DNA of 64,000 nt from contig NZ_JACHJU010000001.1 of assembly GCF_014203795.1 (NCBI RefSeq), positions 558,001 to 622,000 of the forward strand, read 5' to 3'. Below, piece after piece: positions 22,153-32,396 of this stretch (position 1 is the stretch's first letter; every line of letters starts with the position of its first letter). A program made the position numbers and the translations under genes. Below the pieces are notes generated by a model. The model worked only from the letters and a program-made list of their open reading frames with translations, did no database searches and had not been told where the DNA came from. This stretch comes from Streptosporangium album (GTDB taxonomy: Bacteria > Actinomycetota > Actinomycetes > Streptosporangiales > Streptosporangiaceae).

Positions 22153-23723
22153 GCCGGCGACACCGTCGAGATCCCAGAGAGAGCCAGTCACCGGACGAGG
22201 TGTTCTCCGAGATGTTGGTCGCCGCCCGCGAACTGCTGGCCGTGCGCAGCCCGCTGGACGCCGAACTCATGGTCTCCGACATGGTCGGGGCCTGGTGGGG
22301 GCGGCGTCTGCGGCGGGGCGACGCCGAGCAGGTTCTCGGTGAGGGGCTGGTCGACTACGCGGCGAAGGCCGGCTCACCCGCCGCGCTGACCCTGCTGATC
22401 GCGCTGGCCTATCTCGGTACCGCCCGCCAGGCCGCCAAGGCCGAGGGAGCGGCCCTGGCGCTCATCGAACGCGACGTGGCCCGGCCCCGCTGGGCCGACC
22501 GGCTGGGCGCGGTGAAGCCGACCGGGTGCTTCGTCTCCCGCGACGCCTACGGCGACCAGGACACCGTGGTGTGCACCTTCGGCTACCGGGGCGCCGACAG
22601 CGGCGAGGACCGGCACGCGCTGGTGGTGGTCGTCGACTACAACATGCGGGGGATCGCCCGCGACGCCTGGGTCTCCTCACATGTGGAGAAGCTACTGGAG
22701 CAGGCCGGCGCCGAGGCCGGGGCCAACCCGATGCTGAGGTTCGAGGAGATCGAGCCGCAGCAGGCCAGGGCGCTGCTCGAATCAGCCATGAAGGCCACCC
22801 TGGAGTACGGCGACCGCAGGACGACCGCACCGGTCAGCGACAGCTACAGCGCCTACCACGCCTTCGCCCGATCCCGGATCAAGGCGCTGCCGCCTGGCCG
22901 CAAGCGCCCGGCCCCGCTTCACAGCGAGGCTCCCTACAGCCGCGACCGCCGGGCGATGCTGGCGGCGGAGTTCCTCGCCTCGGACGCGGCCGAGCACCTG
23001 TCGGACCCCTCGGCGGCCTCGCGATGCGCCGACCACATCATCGACTACGGCTGCGACCAGGATTTCGGCCGCCCGCTGCGGGTGAGCCCGACCAAATGCC
23101 GGACGTTCCTGCTGGACTGGCTGCCGCGCAAGATCATGCTCAGCCCTGCCGAGCAGGAGGCGGTGCCGTACGTGCTGGGGGCCTGGGCGCGCTTCGCGGC
23201 GCGCCGGACCGGGCTGGCCGACGAAGGCGTGCGCGCCACGCTTGACGCGATCTGGGAGGCGACGGCCACGTTCGCCGAGGCCTACCGCGACCCGACCACC
23301 TTCGGTCTCGACCGTGACCTGCTGGAGCGGCTGCTACCGGATGGCGACCTGTCTGCGCTGGCCCGGCGGGTGTTCGCCTTCCCGTTCCTGCTGGGCACGC
23401 ACGGCGAGGTGAAGCTCGACCTGCTCAACCCGGCGGATGAGGCCGACCGCCGGACCCTGCTCGGCATCGATCACGGAGGCGAGCTCGACAGGCCTGACTA
23501 CGACGAGCATCTCGCCTGGCACGAGGAGATCGCCGGCCGCCTCTGGGAAGGTGACCCGCCGCAGCTCTGGGAGGCCGCCCAGCGGCTGCTGGATCTCGGC
23601 CACGACCGGCACGACGTGCTGCACGTGCTGATCGAGATCGCCGAACGGATCGGCGACGACCCCGAGGAACTGGCCATCGCCCTCGATGACATCGCGGACA
23701 TCCCCGACGAACCTCCGGTGTAG
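22149..23723 (+). CDS. Conserved protein with C-terminal DUF1841-like region
   Basis: 524 residues, soluble. The N-terminal part (DEVFSEMLVAARELLAVRSPLDAELM) is of a type seen in actinobacterial proteins of unknown function. The C-terminal 60 residues (HLAWHEEIAGRLWEGDPP, then LGHDRHDVLHVLIEIA) resemble the DUF1841 domain. No catalytic motif is evident. The TTG at 22149 is chosen because GGAGGA lies at the proper distance and the family begins near DEVFSEM; the frame stays open further upstream but overlaps the 80-aa gene. Its stop is 7 bp before pxpA, so it may lead the pxp operon. Confidence 0.7.
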   Translation: MSRRHRRDPRESQSPDEVFSEMLVAARELLAVRSPLDAELMVSDMVGAWWGRRLRRGDAEQVLGEGLVDYAAKAGSPAALTLLIALAYLGTARQAAKAEGAALALIERDVARPRWADRLGAVKPTGCFVSRDAYGDQDTVVCTFGYRGADSGEDRHALVVVVDYNMRGIARDAWVSSHVEKLLEQAGAEAGANPMLRFEEIEPQQARALLESAMKATLEYGDRRTTAPVSDSYSAYHAFARSRIKALPPGRKRPAPLHSEAPYSRDRRAMLAAEFLASDAAEHLSDPSAASRCADHIIDYGCDQDFGRPLRVSPTKCRTFLLDWLPRKIMLSPAEQEAVPYVLGAWARFAARRTGLADEGVRATLDAIWEATATFAEAYRDPTTFGLDRDLLERLLPDGDLSALARRVFAFPFLLGTHGEVKLDLLNPADEADRRTLLGIDHGGELDRPDYDEHLAWHEEIAGRLWEGDPPQLWEAAQRLLDLGHDRHDVLHVLIEIAERIGDDPEELAIALDDIADIPDEPPV

Positions 23724-23730
23724 GTGAACC

Positions 23731-24486
23731 ATGACGATCGATCTCAACGCCGACCTCGGCGAAGGCTTCGGTAACTGGAGACTGGGCGACGACGCGGCCA
23801 TGCTCGACGTGGTGACCAGTGCGAACGTCGCCTGCGGGTTTCACGCCGGCGACCCGTTGATCATCCGTCGTACCTGCGCGGCAGCGGTGGACCGGGGTGT
23901 GATGATCGGCGCCCAGGTGTCCTACCGGGATCTGGCCGGATTCGGGCGGCGCGAGATGGAGGTGGACGCGGAGGAGCTCTGCGCCGAGGTGCTGTACCAA
24001 CTGGCCGCGGTGGACGGGATCGCCCGGGCCATGGGCGGCCGGGTCTCCTACGTCAAGCCACACGGCGCGCTCTACAACCGGATCTGCCGCGATCCCGAGC
24101 AGGCGGAGGCGGTGGTGGCGGCCGTGGTCGACTACGACCGCAGCCTGCCGATGCTCACCCTGCCCGTTTCCGCCGTCCACGAGATCGCCGCCCGCGAGGG
24201 CCTCTCCACCGTTACCGAGGCGTTCGCCGACCGCGCCTATACCCCTGCCGGGACCCTGGTCTCCCGCCGCTCCCCCGGCGCCGTGCTGCACGACCCCGCC
24301 GAGGTCGCCGCCCGCGCCGTGCGCATGGTGACCGCCGGGACGGTGACCGCGGTGGACGGCTCCGAGGTCGCGATGGACGCGCGCTCGATCTGCGTGCACG
24401 GCGACACCCCGGATGCCGTGCTGCTGGCGCGGGCGATCCGTGACGGCCTGCTGGCCGCCGGAGTGACGCTGAAGGCGTTCCGGTGA
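23731..24486 (+). CDS. pxpA: 5-oxoprolinase subunit A (LamB/YcsF family)
   Basis: 251 residues with the family hallmark DLNADLGEGFG at the N-terminus. ANVACGFHAGDP follows near 30-45, then YVKPHGALYNRI and EAFADRAYTPAGTLVSR. With PxpB and PxpC it forms the ATP-dependent 5-oxoprolinase that opens pyroglutamate to glutamate. It is the first gene of pxpABC. Confidence 0.93.
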   Translation: MTIDLNADLGEGFGNWRLGDDAAMLDVVTSANVACGFHAGDPLIIRRTCAAAVDRGVMIGAQVSYRDLAGFGRREMEVDAEELCAEVLYQLAAVDGIARAMGGRVSYVKPHGALYNRICRDPEQAEAVVAAVVDYDRSLPMLTLPVSAVHEIAAREGLSTVTEAFADRAYTPAGTLVSRRSPGAVLHDPAEVAARAVRMVTAGTVTAVDGSEVAMDARSICVHGDTPDAVLLARAIRDGLLAAGVTLKAFR

Positions 24487-24526
24487 GGCCGGGACGATCC
24501 ACCGGAACGGTCCTGTGGAGGAGGGG

Positions 24527-25189
24527 ATGACACCTTCCCGGACCGGGACCTCCGGCCGCGAGGTGGTGATCCGCCAGGCCGGAGACCACGCCCTGCTGGT
24601 GGAGACCGGTTCGCTGGAGGTCTCCCACCGGCTGGACGCCCTTCTGCGGACCCGTCGTCCGGCCGGGGTGGTCGAGATCGTGCCCGGCCCGGCCACCGTC
24701 CTCGTCACCGCGCCGGGTGCCGACCTGTCCCGGCTCCGTTCCCGGCTCTCCCTCCTGCTGGCCACGGCGCGCGACACCGGCGACGCCGCCCCCGCGTCCG
24801 GTAGGACCGTGACGGTCCCGGTGGTCTACGACGGCGCCGATCTCGACGATGTGGCGGCCCTGAGCGGGCTGTCCGCGCGGGAGGTCGTCGAGCGGCACAC
24901 CGGCCGGGATCTCGTGGTGGGCTGGCTCGGCTTCGCCCCCGGATTCGCCTACCTCATCGGGCTGGACCCGGTGCTGCACGTACCCCGGCTGTCCACTCCC
25001 AGGACCGCGGTGCCGGCCGGAGCCGTGGCGATCGCCGGCCCCTACTCGGCGGTCTACCCCTCGGCCTCGCCGGGAGGCTGGCGGCTGCTCGGGCGCTCCC
25101 TGCTGGCGGTGTGGGACGTGGCCGCCGATCCGCCCGCCGTCCTGACCCCGGGCACCCGGGTACGTTTCCAGGCGGTCACCGATTCATGA
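24527..25189 (+). CDS. pxpB: 5-oxoprolinase subunit B (KipI family)
   Basis: 220 residues with the cyclophilin-like KipI/Ahs1 signature GWLGFAPGFAYLIGL, RTAVPAGAVAIAG and TPGTRVRFQAV near the end. The ATG at 24527 is used because GGAGGAGG (24517-24524) is immediately upstream. It partners with PxpC, and the stop overlaps the pxpC start in ATGA. Confidence 0.92.
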   Translation: MTPSRTGTSGREVVIRQAGDHALLVETGSLEVSHRLDALLRTRRPAGVVEIVPGPATVLVTAPGADLSRLRSRLSLLLATARDTGDAAPASGRTVTVPVVYDGADLDDVAALSGLSAREVVERHTGRDLVVGWLGFAPGFAYLIGLDPVLHVPRLSTPRTAVPAGAVAIAGPYSAVYPSASPGGWRLLGRSLLAVWDVAADPPAVLTPGTRVRFQAVTDS

Positions 25190-26061
25190 TCGAGGTCATC
25201 GCGCCGGGCCCGTACGCCACTGTGCAGGATCTCGGCCGTCCCGGCTACGGCCACCTCGGCGTGCCCCGCTCCGGTGCCGCCGACACGCCGAGCCTGCGGC
25301 TGGGCAACCGCCTGGTCGGTAATCCGGAGAGTGCCGCCGGGATCGAGCTGACCTTCGGCGGCGCCCGGTTGCGTTTCATCCGCGGAGCCTGGGCCGCCGT
25401 CACCGGAGCCCCCTGCCCGCTGGAAGCGTTGTGGTCCGGCCGGACGGCCGCGCCGGGGATGGCCGCGCCGTTCTGGGTGCCGGCGGGCGGCGAGATCCGC
25501 ATGGCGACCCCCTCCGCCGGTCTGCGGACCTATGTCGCGGTCCGGGGCGGCATCGACACGCCTGCCGTGATGGGGAGCCGGTCGACCGACTCGCTCTCCG
25601 GCCTGGGCCCTCCTCCGCTGCGCCCCGGCACGATCTTGCCCGTGGGGCCGACCGATGGCCTGCCCCCCATCACGGTGGACTCGGCGCCGCCCCGTGCGAC
25701 CCCGCCGGATGTGCTGCGGGTCCTGCCCGGTCCCCGTGACGACTGGTTCGTCCCCGGCGCGCTGGCCGCCCTGTGCGCGCAGCCGTACCGGGTGGCCCAG
25801 GACAGCAACCGGGTCGGCGTGCGGCTGGAGGGCGCCCGCCTGGAGCGCGCCCGTGAGGGGGAACTGCCCAGCGAGGGCATGGTCACCGGAGCCCTCCAGG
25901 TGCCGCCCGACGGACGGCCGATCGTCTTCCTCTCCGATCACCCTCCGACGGGCGGCTATCCGGTCATCTCCGTCCTCGCCTCGGCCGACCTCTCCAGAGC
26001 CGCCCAGCTCCGCCCCGGCGACCTGGTCGGTTTCCGTCTCGTCCGGCACCCCGGCGGATGA
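25186..26061 (+). CDS. pxpC: 5-oxoprolinase subunit C (biotin-dependent carboxylase-like, KipA/Ahs2)
   Basis: 291 residues. It opens with the family motif GPYATVQDLGRPGYGHLGVP; RSGAADTPSLRLGNRLVGN and PTGGYPVISVLASADL follow. The start ATG at 25186 overlaps the pxpB stop by 4 bp (ATGA), showing translational coupling. It ends 1 bp before the tail-to-tail winged-helix pseudogene. Confidence 0.92.
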   Translation: MIEVIAPGPYATVQDLGRPGYGHLGVPRSGAADTPSLRLGNRLVGNPESAAGIELTFGGARLRFIRGAWAAVTGAPCPLEALWSGRTAAPGMAAPFWVPAGGEIRMATPSAGLRTYVAVRGGIDTPAVMGSRSTDSLSGLGPPPLRPGTILPVGPTDGLPPITVDSAPPRATPPDVLRVLPGPRDDWFVPGALAALCAQPYRVAQDSNRVGVRLEGARLERAREGELPSEGMVTGALQVPPDGRPIVFLSDHPPTGGYPVISVLASADLSRAAQLRPGDLVGFRLVRHPGG

Positions 26062-26062
26062 C

Positions 26063-26606
26063 CTAGGCCAGAAGGCCGGCGATCCGCTCGGTCTCGGCGG
26101 CCAGGGCCGCAGCCGGGACGTCTTCCAGGAGGTCGACGGTGACCTTGCCGCTCTTCGCCTCCCAGACTCCGGCCACCCGGCCCTGGTGGACCACGACCGG
26201 GGAGATCCAGCCGGCGGCCCGTAGCAGAGCTCGCCGAGAAAGCTCAGCGGCTTGAGCAGGGCGCCCCAGCCGGAGGTGAGCGGCTCCCTGAGGTGGTCGT
26301 CACCGGTGACGTCGATGACCCCGTCCCCACGAGCTCCTCCCGGGTGAGCACGCGGCCGTCGAGCGCTCTGGGGACCGCGTCGAGGATGGCGGCGACCTCG
26401 GCGGCGGTGACGCCGTGGCCACGCTGCCACGACCCCTTTTCCCAGTTGCGGAACGCGCCCAGGACCGCGGTGAAGGAGGCCAGCTCGTCGGCGGGGACCA
26501 GGTGCAGGGTGCCGCGCGCCGTCCAGGTCTTGACCAGGGTGCGCTCCTGCCACAGGGCCCCGCCGACCTCGCCGGGGCGGGGGGTCTCGATCTCCGGAGA
26601 GCCTCT
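26063..26606 (-). pseudogene. Broken winged-helix DNA-binding domain (HTH_42/YcaQ-like) gene
   Basis: Three pieces of one family are found in different minus-strand frames. Piece 1 has ERTLVKTWTARGTLHLVPAD and RNWEKGSWQRGHGVTAAEV to LTREELVG. Piece 2, after an indel near 26318-26331, has VIDVTGDDHLREP and SGWGALLKPLSFLGELCYGPP. Piece 3, after a break near 26211-26223, is WISPVVVHQGRVAGVW ending in GLLA and TAG at 26063-26065. The N-terminal 50-60 residues and the middle of the C-terminal domain (about 100 residues) are missing against a family length of 350-400. Intact relatives include DNA interstrand-crosslink glycosylases such as YcaQ; this copy cannot be functional. Confidence 0.75.
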
Positions 26607-26620
26607 TCGGCGGATGCGGG

Positions 26621-28351
26621 CTACTTCACGAAGCCGATGTCCTGATATTTCAGGTCATAGAAACCTCGGGCGCCGTAATTGGCGACGGTGTCCTTGACGG
26701 CGACGTTCTGCGGGCGCTGGTAGAGGGTCACCACGTTCACCACCTCCCAGATCAGTTTGTCGGCGGCGTTGGTGTCGGCGATGGCCCGGACACCGTCGAG
26801 GTCGGCGGTCGCCTTGTTCATGGCGGCGTCGATCTGCGGCGATCCGATGCGGCCGAGGTTGGCGTTCCACTGCAGCTGCCCCCTGGAGTCCTTGGTGGCG
26901 TTGGCGTACTGGCCGTAACCGCTGGAGACGGGGAAGGGCGTGCCCACATAGGCGAAGGCGGTGATGTCGTAGTTGCCGGGGATGACGTATTTGGTGAAGT
27001 AGTCGTCGCTGGGCACCGCGTGGATGGTGACCTTGACGCCGATCTCCGACAGCATGCTCTGGATGATCTCGGCCTCGGACTTGGTGAGCTGCAGGCCGGA
27101 CGGCATGACGAACCGCAGGGCCAGTTCCTGTCCGTTCTTCTTGCGGGTCTGTCCCGAAAGCTTCCAGCCGGCGGCGTCGAGCAGCTGCTTGGCTCTCTCG
27201 ACGTTGTAGACGCCGATCTCGCCGGCGTTGTCCTGGTAGCCCTCCTGGGTGTTCATGAAGAAGTGGTTGTTGAGCAGGACGATGGGCCAGTCCAGGCCCT
27301 GCAGCTCGGACTGGGCGATGGCCTGGCGGTTGATGCCCATCGCGATGGCCCGGCGGACGTTGACGTCGGAGAGCACCGCGCTCTCGCCGTTCATCGTGAT
27401 GTGCCGGAAGTCGGGTCCGGCCGCCTGCCGTACGATCGCTCCCTGAGTGCTCTTGGCCCGCGCGTAGTCGGGCGCGGAGGGGCCGACGTCGAAGGTGTCG
27501 AGCTCGCCGTTGCTGAAGGCGCCGACCAGCGCGTCACTCTCCAGCACCCGGTAGATGATCTTGTCCAGTTTGGCCCTCTCCCCCCACCAGGCGTTGTCCC
27601 GGACGATGGTGATGGTCTTGGCCGTCTGGTCGAAGGACGCGAACTTGAACGGACCCGCGGTCACCGGGATCTTGTTCAGCCAGCCGTCGTTGAATCCGGC
27701 GGGGGTGGCGTTGGTCGACTTGGGGTACAGCGGCCCGAACAGCGACTGCCAGTCGCCGAAGGGCTTGGCGAAGGTGATGACGACCTCGTAGGCGTCCTTG
27801 CCCTTCCTCACGCTCTCGATGTCCTGGTAGCCGGTGGTGCCCGCGACCCGGTAGTCGCCGTTCTTGCCGTTCATCGCCTGCCACTGGGCCTTGTAGTCCT
27901 CCCAGGTGATGGGCTTGCCGTCGGACCATCGGGCGCTCCGGTTGAGCGTCAGCCTGACGACCTGCTTGGGCCTGTCAGCCGTGACCTTCCCTTCTGACAG
28001 GTAGTCGGTGTTCGGGGAGATCTCTCCCTTCTCGTTGGAACGGAAGGCCGAGGGCATGAGCGCGTCGATGACTTTCTTGACCGTCGCCAGGTTTCCGTCG
28101 ACTTGGTTGAGGTTCCAGTTGGTCGGATACTCGTTGAGCCCCCAGCGGAGCAGACCCCCGTCCCGGACCCGGTCCCGGGCGACCGGGTTGATGTCGTAGG
28201 CCTTGACGGCCGAGGCGGAACCGGCAGACGACTCGTCTCCGCCGCTCGGGCCGCCCCCGCTCCCGCCCTGGCTGCCACAGCCGGCCAGGGCCAACGAGCC
28301 GGCCACGCTCAGAGCGGCGACGAACGCGCCCACGCGCCGGATTGATATCAC
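26621..28351 (-). CDS. Peptide-type ABC transporter substrate-binding lipoprotein
   Basis: 576 residues. The signal peptide has lipobox LAGC at about 22-25, then a Gly/Ser linker. The family 5 solute-binding fold (DppA/OppA) shows RLTLNRSARWSDGKPITWEDYK, VRRAIAMGINRQAIA and ERAKQLLDAAGWK. It binds an oligopeptide or similar ligand outside the membrane for the permease and ATPase genes upstream. The GTG at 28351 follows AGGAGG. It is the last gene of the minus-strand operon, only 12 bp after the ATPase gene. Confidence 0.92.
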   Translation of the reverse strand: MISIRRVGAFVAALSVAGSLALAGCGSQGGSGGGPSGGDESSAGSASAVKAYDINPVARDRVRDGGLLRWGLNEYPTNWNLNQVDGNLATVKKVIDALMPSAFRSNEKGEISPNTDYLSEGKVTADRPKQVVRLTLNRSARWSDGKPITWEDYKAQWQAMNGKNGDYRVAGTTGYQDIESVRKGKDAYEVVITFAKPFGDWQSLFGPLYPKSTNATPAGFNDGWLNKIPVTAGPFKFASFDQTAKTITIVRDNAWWGERAKLDKIIYRVLESDALVGAFSNGELDTFDVGPSAPDYARAKSTQGAIVRQAAGPDFRHITMNGESAVLSDVNVRRAIAMGINRQAIAQSELQGLDWPIVLLNNHFFMNTQEGYQDNAGEIGVYNVERAKQLLDAAGWKLSGQTRKKNGQELALRFVMPSGLQLTKSEAEIIQSMLSEIGVKVTIHAVPSDDYFTKYVIPGNYDITAFAYVGTPFPVSSGYGQYANATKDSRGQLQWNANLGRIGSPQIDAAMNKATADLDGVRAIADTNAADKLIWEVVNVVTLYQRPQNVAVKDTVANYGARGFYDLKYQDIGFVK

Positions 28352-28363
28352 GGTTCCTCCTGG

Positions 28364-30496
28364 TTATACGACTTTTAGTTTCTCGGCGAAGTGACACGCG
28401 ACGCCGTGGTCCTCCTCGAGCCAGCGGACCTGGGGCTCCTCGTTCACGCACCGCGCCTGGCCGGTCTCGTCGAGGGTCTTGAACTTGGGACAGCGGGTGT
28501 GGAAGCGGCAGCCGGAGGGAGGGCTGGCCGGGCTGGGCAGGTCGCCTTCGAGCAGGATGCGCCTCCTGGAGCGTTCCCTGTCGGGATCGGGCAGTGGGAT
28601 CGCCGACAGCAGCGCCTGGGTGTAGGGGTGCATCGGGGTTTCGTAGACCAGATCGACCTGCCCGATCTCAGCGATCTTGCCGAGATACATGACCGCGACC
28701 CGGTCGGCGATGTGCCGGACCACGGCCAGATCGTGCGCCACGAACAGATAGGACAGGCCCAGCCGGTTCTTCAGGCCCTCCAGCAGGTTGATCACACCTG
28801 CCTGGATGGACACGTCGAGCGCCGAGACCGGCTCGTCCAGCACGAGCAGCCGGGGTTCGAGCGCGAGCGCCCGGGCGATGCCGATGCGCTGGCGCTGCCC
28901 GCCGGAGAAGTCCTGCGGGTAGCGGGCGGCGTGGCCGGGGTCGAGGCCGACGAGATGGAGCAGTTCGCGGACCCTCGGGCCCGGATCCCTGGTCCCGTGC
29001 GTGCGCAGCGGCTCGGCGACGATGTCGTAAACGGTCATCCTCGGGTCCAGCGACGCCAGCGGGTCCTGGAAGACGACCTGCATGTCCCGCCGGATCGCCA
29101 TCCGTTCGCGGGCGCCCAGCCTCGCCGTGTCGCGCCCCAGCACCGTTATCGTGCCGCTCTGCGGCCTGGCCAGCTCCAGGATCTCCATCAGCGTGGTCGT
29201 CTTGCCGCAGCCCGACTCGCCGACCAGGCCGAATGTCTCCATCCGGCGGATGTCGAAGCTGATGCCGTCCACCGCGTGGACCGTGCCGATCCGCCGCTTG
29301 AAGATCGTCCCTTTCATCTGGGGGTAGTGCCTGATCAGGTCCTTGACCTCCAGCACCACGTCACGCTCGTCGCGCGGCGGCCGTACCGGCGGCGGCTCGG
29401 CCCCGCGCGCGTCCGGGCCACCGGTCCCCGCCCGGTAGATCTGCGTGGGCGACCAGCCCTCCGCCTCGATCTCGGCCGAGCGGATGCAGGCGACCAGATG
29501 GCCGGGGGAACCCACCGGTTCCAGCGGCGGCTCCGCCTCGGTGCAGGCCGGGACCGCTATCGGGCAGCGCGGCTCGAACGGGCAGCCGGGTGGCAGCGCC
29601 GCCGGCGACGGCGGATTGCCCTCGATCGGCACCAGCGGCTGCCCGGCGCCCCGGTCCAAGCGTGGGACCGAGGCGAGCAGACCCATGGTGTACGGCATGC
29701 GCGTGCGGTAATAGACCTCGTCCACCGACCCGATCTCGACGGGTCGTCCGGCGTACATGACCAGGACACGGTCGACGGACCCGGCCACCACCCCCAGGTC
29801 GTGGGTGATCATGACGATCGCCGCGCCGGTCTCGTTCTGTGCCCTCTTCAGCACGTCCAGCACCTGGGCTTGGATGGTGACGTCGAGCGCGGTGGTCGGC
29901 TCGTCACAGATGATCACATCGGGATCGTTGGCGATCGCCATCGCGATCATCACCCGCTGGCGCATACCGCCGGAGAACTCATGCGGGAACGCCTTGGCCC
30001 GCTGGGCGGCGCTGGGGATGCCGACCAGGTCGAGCAGCTCGACGGCCCGCTCCGCGGCCTGCCCCCTGGTGACCTTCTGATGGATCCGCACGGCCTCGGC
30101 GATCTGGTCACCCACCCGGTAGACCGGGGTGAGCGCGGAGAGCGGGTCCTGGAAGATCATCGAGATCGTCTTGCCCCGGAACGCGGCGAGAGTCTTCTCG
30201 GACGCCCCGAGGATCTCCCTGCCCTGCAGCCGCACCGAGCCGGTGGCGTGGGCGTGCGGCGGGAGCAGGCCCATCACGGCCAGCGACGTCACCGACTTGC
30301 CGGACCCCGACTCGCCGACGACACCGAGCACCTCGCCCGGACGGACCGTGTATCCCACTCCGCGGACGGCGCGCACCGCGTCGGGACCGGAGCCGAAGGT
30401 CACGTTGAGGTCGGTCACCTCGAGAACCGGGTCGGTCAGGTCCACCCTGCCGGGCCGGGCTCCTGTGCCCGCCCGGCGCTCGTCACACTCTCTCAT
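28364..30496 (-). CDS. Fused double ATPase of a peptide ABC transporter (DppD-DppF type)
   Basis: 710 residues with two complete ABC cassettes. Walker A motifs are GESGSGKS (about 60) and GESGCGKT (about 425); signatures are SGGMRQR and SGGQRQR; Walker B motifs are VIICDEP and LLVLDEP. Each half ends with the oligopeptide-transporter C-terminal motif of Cys-rich CPFEPRCP and RFHTRCPKF, typical of DppD/DppF and a possible Fe-S site. Usually these are two genes. Its ATG overlaps the DppC-like stop by 4 bp. Confidence 0.93.
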   Translation of the reverse strand: MRECDERRAGTGARPGRVDLTDPVLEVTDLNVTFGSGPDAVRAVRGVGYTVRPGEVLGVVGESGSGKSVTSLAVMGLLPPHAHATGSVRLQGREILGASEKTLAAFRGKTISMIFQDPLSALTPVYRVGDQIAEAVRIHQKVTRGQAAERAVELLDLVGIPSAAQRAKAFPHEFSGGMRQRVMIAMAIANDPDVIICDEPTTALDVTIQAQVLDVLKRAQNETGAAIVMITHDLGVVAGSVDRVLVMYAGRPVEIGSVDEVYYRTRMPYTMGLLASVPRLDRGAGQPLVPIEGNPPSPAALPPGCPFEPRCPIAVPACTEAEPPLEPVGSPGHLVACIRSAEIEAEGWSPTQIYRAGTGGPDARGAEPPPVRPPRDERDVVLEVKDLIRHYPQMKGTIFKRRIGTVHAVDGISFDIRRMETFGLVGESGCGKTTTLMEILELARPQSGTITVLGRDTARLGARERMAIRRDMQVVFQDPLASLDPRMTVYDIVAEPLRTHGTRDPGPRVRELLHLVGLDPGHAARYPQDFSGGQRQRIGIARALALEPRLLVLDEPVSALDVSIQAGVINLLEGLKNRLGLSYLFVAHDLAVVRHIADRVAVMYLGKIAEIGQVDLVYETPMHPYTQALLSAIPLPDPDRERSRRRILLEGDLPSPASPPSGCRFHTRCPKFKTLDETGQARCVNEEPQVRWLEEDHGVACHFAEKLKVV

Positions 30497-31416
30497 CGTC
30501 CACCTCTCTTCGCGGTGGGGTCGAAGGCGTCACGCAGGGAGTCGCCGACCAGGTTGACCGCGAACACGGTGACGATCAGCAGTCCGGCGCAGAACCAGAA
30601 GGTCCACGGGGCGTAGACGGCCGTCTTGGCACCGTCGGCGATGAGGCTGCCCAGTGAGACGTCGGGCGGTTGGATGCCGAAGCCGAAGTAGGACAGGGAG
30701 GTCTCGGTGAGGATCGCGGCACTGACGTTCAGCGTGGCGTCCACGGCCAGCAGCGAGGACATGTTCGGGATGACGTGCCGGAAGATGATCGTCGCCGGGG
30801 GGACACCCATGAACCTGGCCGCCTGGATGAACTCCCGCTCCTTCAGCGAGATGGTCATGCTCCGGACGATCTTCGAGGTGACCATCCAGAGGAAGAGCGC
30901 CAGCACGAACACGAACAGCACCCACTGGCCCTCGGCGAAGAGCGGCGACATGATCGCCAGGATCAGGAAGGCCGGGAGCACCAGCATCAGGTCGGTGACC
31001 CAGGTCAGCGTCCTGTCGGCCCAGCCCATGAAATATCCGGCGAAGGCGCCGACCACGGCTGCCAGCGTGGTGCCGACCACCGCCGCGAGCAGCCCCACGA
31101 CCAGCGACTTCTGCATGCCGCGCAACGTGACCGCGTACACGTCGGCACCGGTCTGCAGGGTGCCCCACCAGTGCTTGGCGGATGGTGGCTGCAGGAACGC
31201 CATGAAGTCCTTGTCGGTGTAGCTCCACCTGCCGAGGTAGGGGCCGACGAACGCCAGCAGGAACATCAGAGCCAGCAGCGCGGCCCCGATCCTGCCCTGG
31301 ACAGAACGGAGAAAGCGGCCGACGACCACCCGCAGCCGTGACGGCGCCCTGATCCTGCCGACGGCCGTCCCCTGCTCGGCGAGCTCCTCGTCCGCGATGG
31401 TCATCTTCTCGCTCAC
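30493..31416 (-). CDS. Peptide ABC transporter permease (DppC type)
   Basis: 307 residues with about six membrane helices ([20 protein letters not shown] begins the N-terminal OppC region) and the EAA-like loop [21 protein letters not shown], which docks on the ATPase. A long periplasmic loop after helix 1 (residues 65-100) is typical of DppC. It overlaps both neighbours by 4 bp (ATGA), so it is translationally coupled. Confidence 0.92.
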   Translation of the reverse strand: MSEKMTIADEELAEQGTAVGRIRAPSRLRVVVGRFLRSVQGRIGAALLALMFLLAFVGPYLGRWSYTDKDFMAFLQPPSAKHWWGTLQTGADVYAVTLRGMQKSLVVGLLAAVVGTTLAAVVGAFAGYFMGWADRTLTWVTDLMLVLPAFLILAIMSPLFAEGQWVLFVFVLALFLWMVTSKIVRSMTISLKEREFIQAARFMGVPPATIIFRHVIPNMSSLLAVDATLNVSAAILTETSLSYFGFGIQPPDVSLGSLIADGAKTAVYAPWTFWFCAGLLIVTVFAVNLVGDSLRDAFDPTAKRGGR

Positions 31417-32396
31417 CCCACCCGCACCCGGGGATCGAGGACGGCGTGGAGCACGTCGGAGACCAGGGAGGCGACCAGCACCGCGAAGGCCGCGAAACAG
31501 CTGATCGCGGCCACGGTGTTGACGTCGTTGGTGGAGATGGAGTTGACGAGTTGCTCCCCCATACCGTGCCAGCCGAAGATCTTCTCGGTGAAGGTCGTAC
31601 CGACCAGCAGCGAACCGAAGGTGAAGGCGAAGTAGGTGACCGCCGGGATCAGCGCCGTGCGCAGCGCGTGCCTGATCAGCGCGGTACGGCGGCGCAGCCC
31701 CTTGGCCATGGCCGTGCGGATGAAGTCGGCCCCGAGCACGTCGAGCATCATGTTGCGCTGGTAGCGGCTGTAGACGGCGATCAGCCCCAGCGAGAGCGAG
31801 AGCGTGGGCAGGACCAGATGCCGGCCCCGGTCCGCCAGCTGGGCGAGGAAGCCCCCCTGCAGCCCGGGAGAGGCCTCACCACTGACCAGGAACACCTGGG
31901 CGTCGACCAGTCCGTTGAACCACACTCCGGCGATGATGAGGATGTTGGCCAGCACGACCGTGGGGACCGCGAGGACGACGAAGGAGACACCGGTCGCCAG
32001 CCGGTCGAACACGCCGTACTGCTTGACCGCCGCGCAGGCACCGACCAGCACGCCGGCGACACTGCCCAGGACCAGTCCGATGGTGATCAGGCGCAGGGTG
32101 ACACCGGCCCGCCGCGCGAGGTCGTCCCTGACCGAGTCGCCGGTCACCGTCTTGCCGAAGTCGCCGTGGGCGACGCCGCCCGCCCAGGTCAGATAGCGCT
32201 CGAACAGCGGGGTCCTGTCGTTCAGGTTCAGCTCGGTGAGACGCGCGTCGATGACCGCCGGGGGGATCGGCGGGTTGCGGCCCTCATAGTTCGACCGGGG
32301 ATCGAGCGCGCCGGCCGCCAGCATGTAGGCCAGGCTTGTGGCGACGACGATCAGCACAAGGTAGTTGAGCAGCCTGCGAAGAAGGAATCCCGCCAT
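31413..32396 (-). CDS. Peptide ABC transporter permease (DppB type)
   Basis: 327 residues. The N-terminus FLLRRLLNYLVLIVVATSLAY is the classic OppB/DppB start. A periplasmic loop with PIPPAVIDARLTELNLNDRTP follows, then ADFIRTAMAKGLRRRTALI (EAA loop). The ATG at 32396 is preceded by GGAGGGGAG and is preferred over longer in-frame starts. It is the first gene of the four-gene importer operon running to 26621. Confidence 0.92.
   Translation of the reverse strand: MAGFLLRRLLNYLVLIVVATSLAYMLAAGALDPRSNYEGRNPPIPPAVIDARLTELNLNDRTPLFERYLTWAGGVAHGDFGKTVTGDSVRDDLARRAGVTLRLITIGLVLGSVAGVLVGACAAVKQYGVFDRLATGVSFVVLAVPTVVLANILIIAGVWFNGLVDAQVFLVSGEASPGLQGGFLAQLADRGRHLVLPTLSLSLGLIAVYSRYQRNMMLDVLGADFIRTAMAKGLRRRTALIRHALRTALIPAVTYFAFTFGSLLVGTTFTEKIFGWHGMGEQLVNSISTNDVNTVAAISCFAAFAVLVASLVSDVLHAVLDPRVRVG

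Noticed and set aside
28391-30616. A 741-codon plus-strand frame opposite the ABC ATPase gene, and a 682-codon plus-strand frame opposite recQ (5606-7654)
   Set aside because: Both mirror well-supported genes and show no domain or start signal.
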